Shown here: one piece after another, positions 34,448 through 45,138 of the stretch
Position numbering within the stretch: the stretch's first letter is position 1
Layout of the letters: every line of letters begins with the position of its first letter
DNA from: Fulvivirga sediminis
GTDB taxonomy: Bacteria; Bacteroidota; Bacteroidia; Cytophagales; Cyclobacteriaceae
NCBI RefSeq assembly: GCF_016757215.1
Contig: NZ_JAESIY010000015.1
Coordinates: 31,281 to 95,280 of the forward strand
Length of the DNA stretch: 64,000 nt
Direction: 5' to 3'
Notes under the pieces: generated by a model
Database searches by the model: none
What the model was told of the DNA's origin: nothing
Seen by the model: only the letters and a program-made list of their open reading frames with translations
Program-made: the position numbers and the translations under genes

Positions 34448-37345
34448 ATGTTATCAAGTACTTCAAAATATTGGATCACTCTCTTGTTCAGCTTTTTAGT
34501 GATCACCTTATCTCCTATTAAAGCTCAGGACTTGGTGAGTTCTATAGCAGGTAAGCCTGGGATCGTACACTACACCCAAAAAGACTTCAGGGCTGATCAA
34601 CAGTTTTGGGCTGTATGTGAAGACAATAACGGCATTCTCTATTTTGGTAATAATGATGGAGCCATAATATTCGATGGAGAAACATGGCATAAGGTGAGTA
34701 TACCTAATAACTCCTCCATTAGATGCCTTGCTGCTGACTCACTGGGCAATGTATATGCTGGCGCCTTTAATGAGTTCGGACTTATAAAAAAAGATAAAAG
34801 CGGTAATTACTACTATCAATCACTTTTTGACTCACTAAAATTTAATGATAGTAAGATTGAAAACCTGTGGGAAGTACACATATTAAGGTCTAATGTCATT
34901 TTTAGAAGCTTTGGCAAACTAATAGTTATCTCAGGCAATAAAGTAACTCAGTTACCCTCCAGAAGCTATTTTGTAAAATCCTTTGTGGTTAACGACAGTT
35001 ATTACGTTCATGACCAAAAAGAAGGGCTTTACAAGCTTAATCTGGATAATATGCAGCTACAACAAAGCCTCACATATGCTCAGATGAAGCAAGAAGACCT
35101 TATCTCACTGCTTCCTATTACTAACAGCCGAGAAGTACTAGGAGTGAGCAAGACAGGTACAATTTTTAACATCGACTTAGATAAGGGCTCCTCCGAGCTG
35201 TTAAGTCAAATTTTCACAAAAGGATCTAACCAGGTGGAATCAGCCATCATGGGCAAAGATGGCTATTATTATTTGGCCACCTTGAGTGAGGGTATTCTTA
35301 AAATGGATCAGCAAGGCCATATATTAAATAATAAAGATTATTTACCCTCACTTCAAGACAAAAGTGTGCTTAACCTTTATCAAACCCATCAAGGAAACTT
35401 ATGGGCGTTACTCAATCGTGGTCTGGATTATATTACCTTCAACTCTCCTATTTCAGCTGTATTTGAAGGGGCAAGTATTTATGATGTAAGCATTAATGAA
35501 AACGAAATATATCTAGCTACTAATCAGGGGCTTTTCTATTCCAACTCTGTCAATATACAAAAGCCTATTTTTAAAAAAATACCTAGCACAGAGGGGCAAG
35601 CATGGTCTATAGATAAGCACAAAGGGGATCTACTTGCCAGCCACGACAAAGGTATTTTTGTTCTTCAGCAGGGCCTTGCCCACAAAATTGGAGATGAAAC
35701 AGGCATCTGGAAAACGATCCCTATTTCAGAAGATGAAAACACCTTCCTGGCGGCTACTTATAGCGGCTTGTTAGTCATAGAGAAAAAAGATGGCCATTGG
35801 GTATATAAAAACCGCATTAAAGGTTTTGACGAATCCACCAGAGACATTCTAGAAACAGAAACTCCAGGCACCTACTGGGTATGCCATGGCTTTAAGGGAG
35901 TATTCAGGATAAAAATGGATGAAAGTTATACCAGAGTTACTTCTGTAGAGCATTTCACTACCCAAAACGGGTTTAATTATCCGTATAGCATAAATGTGAC
36001 CAGGTGGCAAAATCAAATTGTTTTCACTACAGATGAGGGTATATTCACTTACAACCAACGAAGTAATCAATTTGAGCCTTTTAAAGCCTTAAATGCGATC
36101 CTTGATTCTACTTACAATACACGCACCCTCATAGAACATGAAGATAAAACCTGGTTTATTCAGGATGACGAGGCCGGTTATTTCATTACAAAATATCCAG
36201 ATGAGTTAGAAAAAGGCTATTTTCTTAGATTTAAAGGCGACTTTAATCGTGGTATGGAATGCATTGTTCCTGTAAGTGAAGACCAAGTGATGCTAGGCAC
36301 CAAAAGAGGACTTTATTTATTTGACCTCACCTATAAAGACCGTGCCCAGGAAGCTCATACTATGATTACCAAGGCCCAATATTACAAAGAAGAGACTCAA
36401 AACAGCCTTACTTTAAATGGAGACAAACGAGTGGTTTTACCCAATGGCACGAATACTCTGCGCTTTGATTTTGCCGTACCTCAAATGCAAAACGATGCCG
36501 ATATTCAATACAGTTATAAGCTAGAGGATGTAGACAATAAGTGGTCTGACTGGACACTAGCCTCTTACAAAGAATATGCTCACCTTATGCCGGGTAAATA
36601 TACCTTTAAAGTAAAAAGCAGAAGCCTTATAGGCACCAAAGGAGATATAGCTAGTATATCTTTCGAAATATTACCCTTGTGGTACCAAACTACCTGGGCA
36701 GCCATTGCCTATTTCTTGATGGCTGTAGGATTAACAGCATTTATTATCAATTGGGTAAAAAAGAAAATAGCCAAGGAAAACGCCAAAGCCAGAGCGGAAG
36801 AACAAAAGGCTAAAAAGCTACTTGAGCTAGAGGTAGCACAGCTTAAATTAAAAGCTGAAAAGGATAAGATTAGCAGAGATAAGGTTATCCTTCAAGAAAA
36901 TATTATACATAAAAGCAAAGAGCTAGCTAACTATACTATGCTTTTGGTAAAGAAAAAGGAAATTTTTTCAGAGATACAGGAGGACATTAAAGTATTACGC
37001 AGTCAGGTAAAAACAGAGGGGTCAAGAAAAAAACTTCAAAGCATGTATGCTAAGATTAATGATCATGTCATTGGAGAAGAATACATGAATGTATTCGAAT
37101 CTAATTTCGAAAAAGTTCACCATGACTTCTTTACCAACTTAAAAGATAAATATCCTGATTTAACCCAAAGAGAGCTACGCATATGTGCCTTTATTAAAAT
37201 GAACCTGAGTAATAAGGAGATATCTCCTTTACTCAATATCTCAGTTCGCGGGGTAGAGACGGCTCGCTACAGAATCAGAAAAAAACTGCATCTGGAGCAC
37301 GACTCTAACTTTACTGAATTTCTTGAAAAAATAGTTTCAAAGTAA
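34448..37345 (+). CDS. Membrane one-component regulator with propeller sensor, Y_Y_Y domain and LuxR-type HTH
   Basis: The 965-residue product has a signal peptide (to about residue 27), a periplasmic beta-propeller, a Y_Y_Y domain (about 671-745), one membrane helix (about 748-770), a coiled coil and a C-terminal LuxR/FixJ-like HTH (LTQRELRICAFIKMNLSNKEISPLLNIS, about 904-947). There is no kinase or receiver, so signal sensing and DNA binding are in one chain across the inner membrane. Its divergence from susC makes it the likely regulator of the glucan locus, responding to an oligosaccharide in the periplasm. Confidence 0.9.
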   Translation: MLSSTSKYWITLLFSFLVITLSPIKAQDLVSSIAGKPGIVHYTQKDFRADQQFWAVCEDNNGILYFGNNDGAIIFDGETWHKVSIPNNSSIRCLAADSLGNVYAGAFNEFGLIKKDKSGNYYYQSLFDSLKFNDSKIENLWEVHILRSNVIFRSFGKLIVISGNKVTQLPSRSYFVKSFVVNDSYYVHDQKEGLYKLNLDNMQLQQSLTYAQMKQEDLISLLPITNSREVLGVSKTGTIFNIDLDKGSSELLSQIFTKGSNQVESAIMGKDGYYYLATLSEGILKMDQQGHILNNKDYLPSLQDKSVLNLYQTHQGNLWALLNRGLDYITFNSPISAVFEGASIYDVSINENEIYLATNQGLFYSNSVNIQKPIFKKIPSTEGQAWSIDKHKGDLLASHDKGIFVLQQGLAHKIGDETGIWKTIPISEDENTFLAATYSGLLVIEKKDGHWVYKNRIKGFDESTRDILETETPGTYWVCHGFKGVFRIKMDESYTRVTSVEHFTTQNGFNYPYSINVTRWQNQIVFTTDEGIFTYNQRSNQFEPFKALNAILDSTYNTRTLIEHEDKTWFIQDDEAGYFITKYPDELEKGYFLRFKGDFNRGMECIVPVSEDQVMLGTKRGLYLFDLTYKDRAQEAHTMITKAQYYKEETQNSLTLNGDKRVVLPNGTNTLRFDFAVPQMQNDADIQYSYKLEDVDNKWSDWTLASYKEYAHLMPGKYTFKVKSRSLIGTKGDIASISFEILPLWYQTTWAAIAYFLMAVGLTAFIINWVKKKIAKENAKARAEEQKAKKLLELEVAQLKLKAEKDKISRDKVILQENIIHKSKELANYTMLLVKKKEIFSEIQEDIKVLRSQVKTEGSRKKLQSMYAKINDHVIGEEYMNVFESNFEKVHHDFFTNLKDKYPDLTQRELRICAFIKMNLSNKEISPLLNISVRGVETARYRIRKKLHLEHDSNFTEFLEKIVSK

Positions 37346-37348
37346 TGG

Positions 37349-37549
37349 TTATGGCCTTTCTGGCATTCCATTGTCTTTATTTACAAATTCTGAACTCAGC
37401 GGGTTTTGCCCATAAGCAGCTTGCTCAGCGCTGTAGTTAGGCGTAGATGAGATTGAAGTGGGGTCTTCTTCGCTTACATGCTGTATATGTAAAAGTGCGT
37501 TAGGGTCCTTCTGCAAATCTTTAATGTTTCTTCTATCTTGTCGTTTCAT
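37349..37549 (-). CDS. Small unrecognised hydrophilic protein
   Basis: The 66-residue product is polar and probably disordered (QKDPNALLHIQHVSEEDPTSISSTPNYSAEQAAYGQNPLS). It lies 45 bases after the receiver-domain gene on the same strand and 3 bases from the convergent regulator end. I cannot assign a function. Its length and start are uncertain. Confidence 0.55.
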   Translation of the reverse strand: MKRQDRRNIKDLQKDPNALLHIQHVSEEDPTSISSTPNYSAEQAAYGQNPLSSEFVNKDNGMPERP

Positions 37550-37594
37550 AATTATTCTTTATGCTCAAACAGACAAAATAGATGCCAGAAGTAC

Positions 37595-37996
37595 CTAAGT
37601 AAGGAGTTTTCTGATATTATTCAATTTTTCCTCAGTTATAGGCTTTGATTGAAATAAAAGCACATCATCATTAGAGCTTATACGATCTTTATCGTAATCA
37701 TTATCAGAGCTAGTAAGGACTATAATGGTGATTTTTCTCCTTACTTCCTCAGGAAATGAGGCAAATGCTTCCAAAAATTCGAAACCATCAATTACCGGCA
37801 TGTTCAAATCCAGGAATATGACATTTGGCAATTCATTAGACTCTTTTTTAGACAAATAGTCGAGTGCTTCTCTGCCCGAATAACAGGTAATTACGTTTTC
37901 CGAAAAATGATCTAACTCTATCACTTTCTGGTTGATAAAAACATCTATTTCATTGTCATCTACTAACATGACAATATCCGCACACTTACTATTCAT
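37595..37996 (-). CDS. Single-domain response regulator (receiver only)
   Basis: The 133-residue receiver has the acidic pair in MLVDDNEID, the phosphorylation site Asp63 in NVIFLDLNMPVIDGFEF, the conserved TSS and Lys in FQSKPI. With no output domain it acts by protein contact, like CheY or Rcp1-type regulators common in Cytophagales. No cognate kinase is adjacent. Confidence 0.93.
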   Translation of the reverse strand: MNSKCADIVMLVDDNEIDVFINQKVIELDHFSENVITCYSGREALDYLSKKESNELPNVIFLDLNMPVIDGFEFLEAFASFPEEVRRKITIIVLTSSDNDYDKDRISSNDDVLLFQSKPITEEKLNNIRKLLT

Positions 37997-38302
37997 TCTC
38001 CGGATCTCAAATCATTAATTTTGTAGCGATATTACTTATTAACTAACATCAATGCAACTAAGATTAAAAAACATTTCAAATAACACATGAAATTTCCTTT
38101 TACTCAATAGTTGATAGTTTTGATATTTACCCATTCCTATTATTCACCAATAACCCTCTTTTATTACATAGCTATGATAGGGAATAATACAGAATAATAT
38201 TTCGCCATTACCACAATATAAATCAAAAAATATAGGCATATGTTTTATTCGTACAAAAAAAATATTAAAATTGAACTTCAATCTCTATTAATCTATAACA
38301 CT
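37997..38302. other. Intergenic region between divergent genes
   Basis: About 306 AT-rich bases without a convincing frame, RNA or repeat. It must hold the promoters of the receiver gene and the lipoprotein gene, but I found only a weak TAnnTTTT-type match near 38249. Confidence 0.5.
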
Positions 38303-39196
38303 ATGAATTACAAAAAATTAGGTACTGCAATTCTATCAGTATTAATAATTTTCGGCATGACCTCATGCGGTCAGAAAACCGAAAAAGAAGCAGAAGATGC
38401 TTCTGAAGAACTTGAAGCTGCAGAACCCGAATTAAAGGAGCAAATTGAAGAAGTTGTTTATGAAATACCTTCCCCTTCAGAAATACCTACTTTACTTGAA
38501 AGAACCGGCGCAGAGTATAACGGCTCATTAGTTAACCCTCAGGATAAAGCTGATTCTTATGCCTCTGCTAACGACAAAGCTGCTTTAAACTTAGGGGTTT
38601 ATGCCACAGACATTGGTTATTTGGTTTCTTATGATAAATCTCAGGATGCACTTACTTACATTGCGTCATCTAAAAAACTAGCTGATAATCTTGGAGTTAC
38701 AGGAGCTATAGATAGCAAGCTTTTAAGTAGATTTGAAAATAATCTTTCCAGAAAAGACTCTTTAATTATACTTATTAACTCTACTATTGATAAAACTGAA
38801 TCTTACTTAAAAGATGATGAAAGAAACCAGTTAGCAGCGTTAGTGGTTGCTGGATCTTTTGTGGAAGGTCTTTATATTTCTACTGGTTTGGTAAAAACTT
38901 ACCCTACCGATATACTTCCTGAAGACAAGAGGAATCTGGTACTTACTCCGCTTATTGATGTAATTTTAAAGCAAGAGAAATCAGTAAAAGATCTTTCAAA
39001 AATGCTTGATGCCCTTGAAAAAAGTGGCCCATTGGCAGAATTGAGCACTAAAGTAAAAGCTTTAGAAGCTGATTATGAAAAACTTGATATTGAAGAGCAG
39101 ATCAAGAACAACCGGGCTGACCTTGCGCTTACAGACGCTACGCTACAGGATATAACTTCTAAAGTAGCTGAAATTAGAAATTTCATTGTAGAATAA
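38303..39196 (+). CDS. Unrecognised helical lipoprotein
   Basis: I chose the ATG at 38303 because it gives a proper lipoprotein signal (MNYKKLGTAILSVLIIFGMTSC, lipobox Cys22), whereas the longer frame from 38240 adds a charged extension before it. The 297-residue mature region is acidic and largely alpha-helical (SEELEAAEPELKEQIEEV; long heptad-like C-terminus). I do not recognise a family. It is monocistronic, with a strong terminator 24 bases downstream. Confidence 0.75.
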   Translation: MNYKKLGTAILSVLIIFGMTSCGQKTEKEAEDASEELEAAEPELKEQIEEVVYEIPSPSEIPTLLERTGAEYNGSLVNPQDKADSYASANDKAALNLGVYATDIGYLVSYDKSQDALTYIASSKKLADNLGVTGAIDSKLLSRFENNLSRKDSLIILINSTIDKTESYLKDDERNQLAALVVAGSFVEGLYISTGLVKTYPTDILPEDKRNLVLTPLIDVILKQEKSVKDLSKMLDALEKSGPLAELSTKVKALEADYEKLDIEEQIKNNRADLALTDATLQDITSKVAEIRNFIVE

Positions 39197-39220
39197 TATA
39201 CACCATGTTAATTAACCTTA

Positions 39221-39250
39221 AAGGATCGGAAATTTCCGATCCTTTTTTTT
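39221..39250 (+). terminator. Intrinsic terminator after the helical lipoprotein gene
   Basis: The perfect 12-bp inverted repeat AAGGATCGGAAA/TTTCCGATCCTT is followed by T8. Its A-rich left flank also makes it usable by the convergent gene on the other strand. Confidence 0.92.
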
Positions 39251-39253
39251 GAA

Positions 39254-42200
39254 TCATTTGATCACATGCACCCAGCCCACGCACCTGTACTCATGGTCTA
39301 TAGACGCCTCATAGTAATACACACCTGAAACCAACCCATTAGCCTGCCAATCATTCTTATAATCATCCGTTTCGTATACCAACTTACCCCATCGATTATA
39401 GATTTGAAGAGATTTAACCACACTTTCAGGTAAAATTTCAAAATAATCGTTATCCATTTCCAAACCAGGAGTAATCACATTGGGCACTTTTATTTCGTAA
39501 AATGAATAACTATCACTGGCTTCATAAATACAAAATTCGTTCATAGCACTCAGCCTTACGGTATATTCTCCATCCTTTTCATAATAATAATCAACCTGAT
39601 CTCCTTTTAGCTGCGTATCATCTCCCATAGACCATATAAATCCATTTCCATTCGTAGAGGTATTCTTTAACCTCAATGATGGTCTAGAAAAACAATCATA
39701 TATTTTCTCTGCAGAAAAGGAAATGTCAAGCGCCGGAATTACATTAACGGTCACTTTTTCGGATTTAGTGCATCCGTTACTATCTATCATATCTACCCAA
39801 TAGGTGGTAGTGTCATTAGGAGAAACTACAGGAGATGCTTCATTAGACTTGAAACTGCCATTTTTGGTAGACCAATGATAGCTTACTCCTCCCTCTGCGG
39901 TGAGCTTAAAACTGTTGTAAGAGCAAATGTCTCCCCCCTCCCCTACCTTAAGGTTGGATTGGTGCACCTTCACCTCCACAGTCATCACATCCTCTCCAAT
40001 ACAAGTAGTAGGATCTATGGCCTTTAGAGTAACTCTATACTTTCCAGGATTTTTATAATAATGAGGAATAGGTTCGGTATTAGTTACTGAAAGCTGCTGA
40101 CCATCTCCAAAATTCCACTCATAGATTTCCCCGCCTATACTCAGATTTTCAAAAACAATAGGATCGGGCATACAAACTTCTGTTATACCCGGGGTATTCA
40201 GCTCAAGTGAGTTAGTCTGAACCACAGCTCTCAAAGACGCCAAGTCATATTTAAAAGCAGCATTATTACATCCAGAATTTGCTCCATTCACCACAGACCA
40301 AGCCCCGGCGGTAACATCAAAACTAGAACCTCCATAACAGCTGGCACACACAGACTGATAAACTATTCCCTTTTTATCGAAACGGCTGGTACCTCCATCT
40401 ACATGAACGGCAGAAGCACTCCCTCCAAAATAGGTAGCGAATAACAAAGAGCTAGCGTCGGCATCTAAAGACATCAGATAAAAATCTGACCCTGAAGTAC
40501 TTTGTCTGTACGCATCCGCAGTAGTGGGTAAGCCTGAAACAGTGAGGGTTAAATTATTAGAAATAGAAGTATTATCTTCCACCTGTGATGGAATAGAAGT
40601 ATTAGCCCAGCCAGCAACATACAGATTGTTACAATCATTCACCAAAAAAGCCGTAGGAGATATATTGGGAGTAAACCTACCAGGAGTACCAAACATGGTT
40701 GAAAAGATTGAAGTAGATAAGTCTGCTGACAGCTTATGAATAAATTGGCCGCCCCCGCCATTGGCATATTTACCAGGAGTGATAGTATACATTCCTCTCG
40801 TTTGCCCTAATACATAAATGTCTCCACGGCTATCAAAATCCAACATAAATACCTGATCGTAATCTGATGTACCCAGATAAGTTGTAGTAAGAAGTAAATC
40901 ACCCGCTAGATTAATACGAGCCACCCAGCCATCAACATCTCCAAAAGAAGTCTTAACAAAACCATCTCCCTTAATAATGAAATCTGCACTGATAGTGCCA
41001 CCAGCAGCGTATACCGCCTGATCATTCACTTTCAAAGAATAGGTAGCATCAGAGCCACTACCTCCAAGGTATCCTCCCCAGACCAAGCCACTGAGATCAG
41101 CATTGAACTTGGCCACAAAGCCATCTACCTCGCCTCCACCGTAACTATCATTAAAGGTGGTCACTGAGCTAAACAGGTCTGTTGATGACGTAACTCCCCC
41201 AATAAAAATATTATCACTATCATCTACATAAACTTCTCCGCGCTGAGAGTCACCATAGTTAAGTGCCAATGGGTTTAAGCCTCGCATTATACCATCATTG
41301 CCATCTCCTCCGAAGTAAGTACTACCCATAAGCCGGCTTCCATCCTTACTGAGCTTAGCTACAAATACATCTGATCCATCAGAAAACTCCTCTCCCATAA
41401 TGGTATACAATGGACTCCCTCCTTGAAAAGTATTCTGATAGGCATTCGATGTTATTGGAAAATCAGTAGAATTGGTAGATCCAAAAATCACCAGTTCATC
41501 ATGGCTATTAATAATTAAGCTTTGAGGTACCTCTGAGCCACTACCTCCTAAGTAAGTCGCATACTCCAAGTTACTGCCTATGGAGTCATATTTCAAAATA
41601 GCGATATCCCAATTGCCTCCCCATGCCGTTTGAAATGCACCTGGAGTAGCCGGAAATTCGCCCATATATCTATCATTTCTATAATGATGGGTTATGCCTC
41701 CAGAATAGAGCTTCCCATTTTCACCATAAGTAGCGGTGGTACCCCAGTTATCTGCATTAGAGCCAGAATAAGTAGAAAATATCAAAATAGGATCGATAAT
41801 AAGCTCCTTACTTTCATCATAACCCAAAGGAAAATCAAAAGAAAGCGTGTTTCCTTCAAGGACATATTCACACACCACTTGCTGCTTTAAGCCATCCACC
41901 TCCTGATAGGCATAGGGCTTATACTCTTCGATTTTACTTACTGTAGTCTCTAAAATCAAACTACCCTGCTGCAGGTAGATATCATCCATCCCAGAATACA
42001 CCAGCTTTATAGCATTGGGGTCGCCGCCTGGCTTTATAATCAAATCATATTTTAGATAGCTGCCTTGAGAGTACAGCTCCATATCGGTTTGATCATATAT
42101 GTTATTATAAAATAAGCTTTGAAAGGACTTAGCCTTAGTCACCCATTTTCTTGAATCAGTACCGTAGTAATAATTATAGTGGGTAGAATAAGGATGCTTC

Positions 42201-42544
42201 GCTTCTACATTTTCTGTATGAGCATTTTTAAACGTGACATTCACCACATGCATTTTTACATGATCATGTCCATTATCTTCTTCTGAAAAACCTGCTGACT
42301 TATAGTTTTCATCTTCATAGCCAGCATGCCTTTTATGAAAGGCTTCTCCATCCCAAAAAACATAAGAAAAACCAGACTTCCCAAAATAGGCTCTACCGTT
42401 ACTTATGTCAGCTCCATAAAGTGATTTTTTTAAAAACTGCCCTTTATTCTCAACAAACCTAATACCTGGTTTATCCCTTGCTGTGACAGATAAATTAATC
42501 GCCAAAAACAGAGTTATAATAGTTAAGATCACTCGCAGATTCAT
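39254..42544 (-). CDS. Large secreted protein with SBBP-like repeats, PKD domains and a T9SS type B (gliding-motility-like) C-terminal domain
   Basis: The 1096-residue product has a signal peptide, an N-terminal domain starting RFVENKGQFLKK (as in DUF7948 proteins), SBBP-type beta-propeller repeats (ATYLGGSGSEVPQSL, STYFGGDGNDGI, GGYLGGSGSDATYS), PKD-like domains (YEWNFGDGQQLS, FIWSMGDDTQLK) and a C-terminal domain VPNVITPG...LQIYNRWGKLVYETDDYKNDWQANGLVSGVYYY, the type B sorting signal of the type IX system. It is exported and attached to or released from the surface. An adhesin-like or structural role is possible; none is proven. Confidence 0.92.
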   Translation of the reverse strand: MNLRVILTIITLFLAINLSVTARDKPGIRFVENKGQFLKKSLYGADISNGRAYFGKSGFSYVFWDGEAFHKRHAGYEDENYKSAGFSEEDNGHDHVKMHVVNVTFKNAHTENVEAKHPYSTHYNYYYGTDSRKWVTKAKSFQSLFYNNIYDQTDMELYSQGSYLKYDLIIKPGGDPNAIKLVYSGMDDIYLQQGSLILETTVSKIEEYKPYAYQEVDGLKQQVVCEYVLEGNTLSFDFPLGYDESKELIIDPILIFSTYSGSNADNWGTTATYGENGKLYSGGITHHYRNDRYMGEFPATPGAFQTAWGGNWDIAILKYDSIGSNLEYATYLGGSGSEVPQSLIINSHDELVIFGSTNSTDFPITSNAYQNTFQGGSPLYTIMGEEFSDGSDVFVAKLSKDGSRLMGSTYFGGDGNDGIMRGLNPLALNYGDSQRGEVYVDDSDNIFIGGVTSSTDLFSSVTTFNDSYGGGEVDGFVAKFNADLSGLVWGGYLGGSGSDATYSLKVNDQAVYAAGGTISADFIIKGDGFVKTSFGDVDGWVARINLAGDLLLTTTYLGTSDYDQVFMLDFDSRGDIYVLGQTRGMYTITPGKYANGGGGQFIHKLSADLSTSIFSTMFGTPGRFTPNISPTAFLVNDCNNLYVAGWANTSIPSQVEDNTSISNNLTLTVSGLPTTADAYRQSTSGSDFYLMSLDADASSLLFATYFGGSASAVHVDGGTSRFDKKGIVYQSVCASCYGGSSFDVTAGAWSVVNGANSGCNNAAFKYDLASLRAVVQTNSLELNTPGITEVCMPDPIVFENLSIGGEIYEWNFGDGQQLSVTNTEPIPHYYKNPGKYRVTLKAIDPTTCIGEDVMTVEVKVHQSNLKVGEGGDICSYNSFKLTAEGGVSYHWSTKNGSFKSNEASPVVSPNDTTTYWVDMIDSNGCTKSEKVTVNVIPALDISFSAEKIYDCFSRPSLRLKNTSTNGNGFIWSMGDDTQLKGDQVDYYYEKDGEYTVRLSAMNEFCIYEASDSYSFYEIKVPNVITPGLEMDNDYFEILPESVVKSLQIYNRWGKLVYETDDYKNDWQANGLVSGVYYYEASIDHEYRCVGWVHVIK

Positions 42545-42576
42545 GGCATTAAAATACCGAATTCAGCGAGAGTTTC

Positions 42577-45138
42577 CTAAGCTTCTTTCCTCAACACTTC
42601 CAAAGGTGATTTATTAATAACATCTCTGGTATTGAACCACCCTACTAACAGAGTAAGAACAATTACACCTATCCATATATATAACAACTCCAAGAAATTA
42701 GGCAGAAAGACTACTTTAAAAAAGTAAAGCGCTAATAACCAACCAGAAGCCACCGCCAAGAGCAAACCTACTAAACCAGCAAAAAAACCAAGGTAAGCAT
42801 ATTCCAGCAAGGTCATACCTACTATTTGCTTCTGAGCAGCACCAATGGTTCTTAGCAAAACATTCTCCTTGAGCCTTAAATATTTACTATTAATAACCGC
42901 TCCGGCCAATACTACCAATCCGGTCAGGATGCTAAAAAGGGCCATAAATTGAATCACAAAAGATACTTTCCCAAAAAACTCATCTATGGTAGCCAAAATC
43001 AAACGAAGGTCTATCAACGAGATATTAGGAAACATGGTCACCAACTCACGTTGAAAAGCATTAGCCTTGCCATCATCTTCTACACGAGTAGTGAGCACAT
43101 AAGTTTGAGGAGCCTCTTCCAGCACTCCTGCCGGAAATACGAAGATAAAATTAGGCGGATCTTTCTGCCACTCCACATCACGTATACCACTGATGTAGGT
43201 CTTCATAGGGATACCTTGTATATCAAACACTATAGTATCTCCTATTTTTACATTCAGATCATCCTGCATACCCTCAGAAATAGTGACATAGATAGAATCA
43301 TTAGAAAAGTGCTGAGGTGATCCTTCTTTTATTTCCTCCGCACTACTTAAAGAATCACGGTAAGTGACTCTATATTCTCTATTCACTGCCCAGTTTCTAA
43401 TATTATCAGTAGTGTCATTTTTTATTTCTGCCACCGTTCTACCATTTACCTCACTAATACGACAAGTAACAATAGGAACTACCTGCTGTACGGGTAAATC
43501 ATGCTCCTTTGTAAGCTTTATCACCTCTTCTCTTTGCGGAGGCTGAATATCGAAAAGAATAGTATTAGATTGATTTTCCTGCCCCACAAACTCTACCTGA
43601 TTGAGCAGGTTAGACTGCGCAATATTGAGTGTGGCGATCATAAATACGCCTAAACCTATGACTACAATTAAAACCGAGGTCTGATTATTTGGCCTGAAAA
43701 GGTTAGCCAAGCTTTGCCTCCAGACAAAGCCCCAACCAGAAGGAAAGTATTTACGCACCAATTTCATAAGCAAATGAGCCATGCCTGCTAATGATGCAAA
43801 AGCCACTAATAACCCCAGAAAAAAGGCCCCACCAATAAGAAAACTACCTGACTGGTATGATGCAAAAGCAAATGGAAAAAGCAAAATACAAACCACTACT
43901 ACCCATCTCAAACGTGAGGCGCTATTTTCTCTTGAAAAGCCAGACCTCAGCACACTCAGTGGAGGCACAAACCGCACGGCATTGAGCGGCAAAGCTGAAA
44001 ACAGAACTGTAATAATAAATCCTAGCACCAGCCCTTCAGCTACTGATTCCCATGCGATTTGCAGGCTGAGATCAAGAGGAATAAACTCCTGCAATAGTGG
44101 AGGCAATGCAAACTGAATAGACACTCCCAGCACGATTCCCAGCACTGTACCGATCATACCTACTACTATGCTTTGAATAAAGAAAATATTAAAGGCTTGC
44201 CAACCTGAGGCGCCAATACAACGGAGCACTGCCACACTCGCACGCTTCTCTTTTACATATATATGTACTGAGCTGGCTACGCCTATACAACCTAAAATTA
44301 AGGCTATAAAGGCCAGAAGATTAAAGAACCTGTATAAATTTTGAACCCCTTTGCCCAAGCTTTCCTTCTTTTCCTGAACGGTATCAAATGAATGCCCATA
44401 CTGCCTAATAATAGGCTTTAAATAAGCTTCCGCCTCAGCAGTTTCTTTTTCACTATTAAATTTAAAAAACTGGCTATAACGTACCCTACTCCCATATTGG
44501 ACCAATCCTGTTGAATCCAGATACTGCTTTGAAATATAAACCGAGGGAGTAAAAGTAGAACGAATGCCGCCACCTCCTGGTATCTGACTTACCTCTCCTG
44601 CTATTTTAAAAGTGACTGTACCTAGCTTGATGGAGTCTTCAGAACTGACATCATAATGGCTGGCCAGGTTTTTATCTACCATAATGTAGCGGCCACTCTT
44701 TATTCGCTGCATGGCGTCTGATGGAGAAGTTTCTAGGTCTCCGTAAAACGGGAAATCTCCTTCAAGCGCCACTACTCTCACCAATCTTGTGCCCGGACTA
44801 CTAGTCATAAACATAGCCATAGAGGCTAAAGATGCCTGCGAGGCCTGCTGAGAAGGAATAGAATCAAAGGTATCGACAAGCGCTTCTTCAAAAGCACTAT
44901 TAGCCTCCACTACTAAATCAGCTCCGAGTAGTTCCTTAGCCTGATCATCAATATTTCGCTTTAAGTTTATATTAAATGAATTAATAGAAACCAACGCTGC
45001 TATGCCTATCACTATGGACAGGACAAAGAGAAACAGCCTGCCAAAATTCTTTCTGGCGTCTTTATAAGCCATTTTCCACACCCATTTATCTTTCAGAGGA
45101 TGAGTCTTTTTCCTTTTGATTTTAATGATATACTCCAT
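42577..45138 (-). CDS. ABC transporter permease of the YbbP / FtsX-like family
   Basis: The 853-residue product has an N-terminal helix followed by a MacB-type periplasmic domain, two blocks of FtsX-like helices (YRFFNLLAFIALILGCIGVASSVHIYVKEKRASVAVLRCIGA; VIQFMALFSILTGLVVLAGAVINSKYL) and about ten membrane segments. This two-FtsX-unit form matches YbbP. It overlaps the ATPase gene by one base and, as in Escherichia coli, the pair is divergent from tesA. The substrate is unknown; lipid or lipoprotein handling is suggested for related exporters. Confidence 0.92.
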   Translation of the reverse strand: MEYIIKIKRKKTHPLKDKWVWKMAYKDARKNFGRLFLFVLSIVIGIAALVSINSFNINLKRNIDDQAKELLGADLVVEANSAFEEALVDTFDSIPSQQASQASLASMAMFMTSSPGTRLVRVVALEGDFPFYGDLETSPSDAMQRIKSGRYIMVDKNLASHYDVSSEDSIKLGTVTFKIAGEVSQIPGGGGIRSTFTPSVYISKQYLDSTGLVQYGSRVRYSQFFKFNSEKETAEAEAYLKPIIRQYGHSFDTVQEKKESLGKGVQNLYRFFNLLAFIALILGCIGVASSVHIYVKEKRASVAVLRCIGASGWQAFNIFFIQSIVVGMIGTVLGIVLGVSIQFALPPLLQEFIPLDLSLQIAWESVAEGLVLGFIITVLFSALPLNAVRFVPPLSVLRSGFSRENSASRLRWVVVVCILLFPFAFASYQSGSFLIGGAFFLGLLVAFASLAGMAHLLMKLVRKYFPSGWGFVWRQSLANLFRPNNQTSVLIVVIGLGVFMIATLNIAQSNLLNQVEFVGQENQSNTILFDIQPPQREEVIKLTKEHDLPVQQVVPIVTCRISEVNGRTVAEIKNDTTDNIRNWAVNREYRVTYRDSLSSAEEIKEGSPQHFSNDSIYVTISEGMQDDLNVKIGDTIVFDIQGIPMKTYISGIRDVEWQKDPPNFIFVFPAGVLEEAPQTYVLTTRVEDDGKANAFQRELVTMFPNISLIDLRLILATIDEFFGKVSFVIQFMALFSILTGLVVLAGAVINSKYLRLKENVLLRTIGAAQKQIVGMTLLEYAYLGFFAGLVGLLLAVASGWLLALYFFKVVFLPNFLELLYIWIGVIVLTLLVGWFNTRDVINKSPLEVLRKEA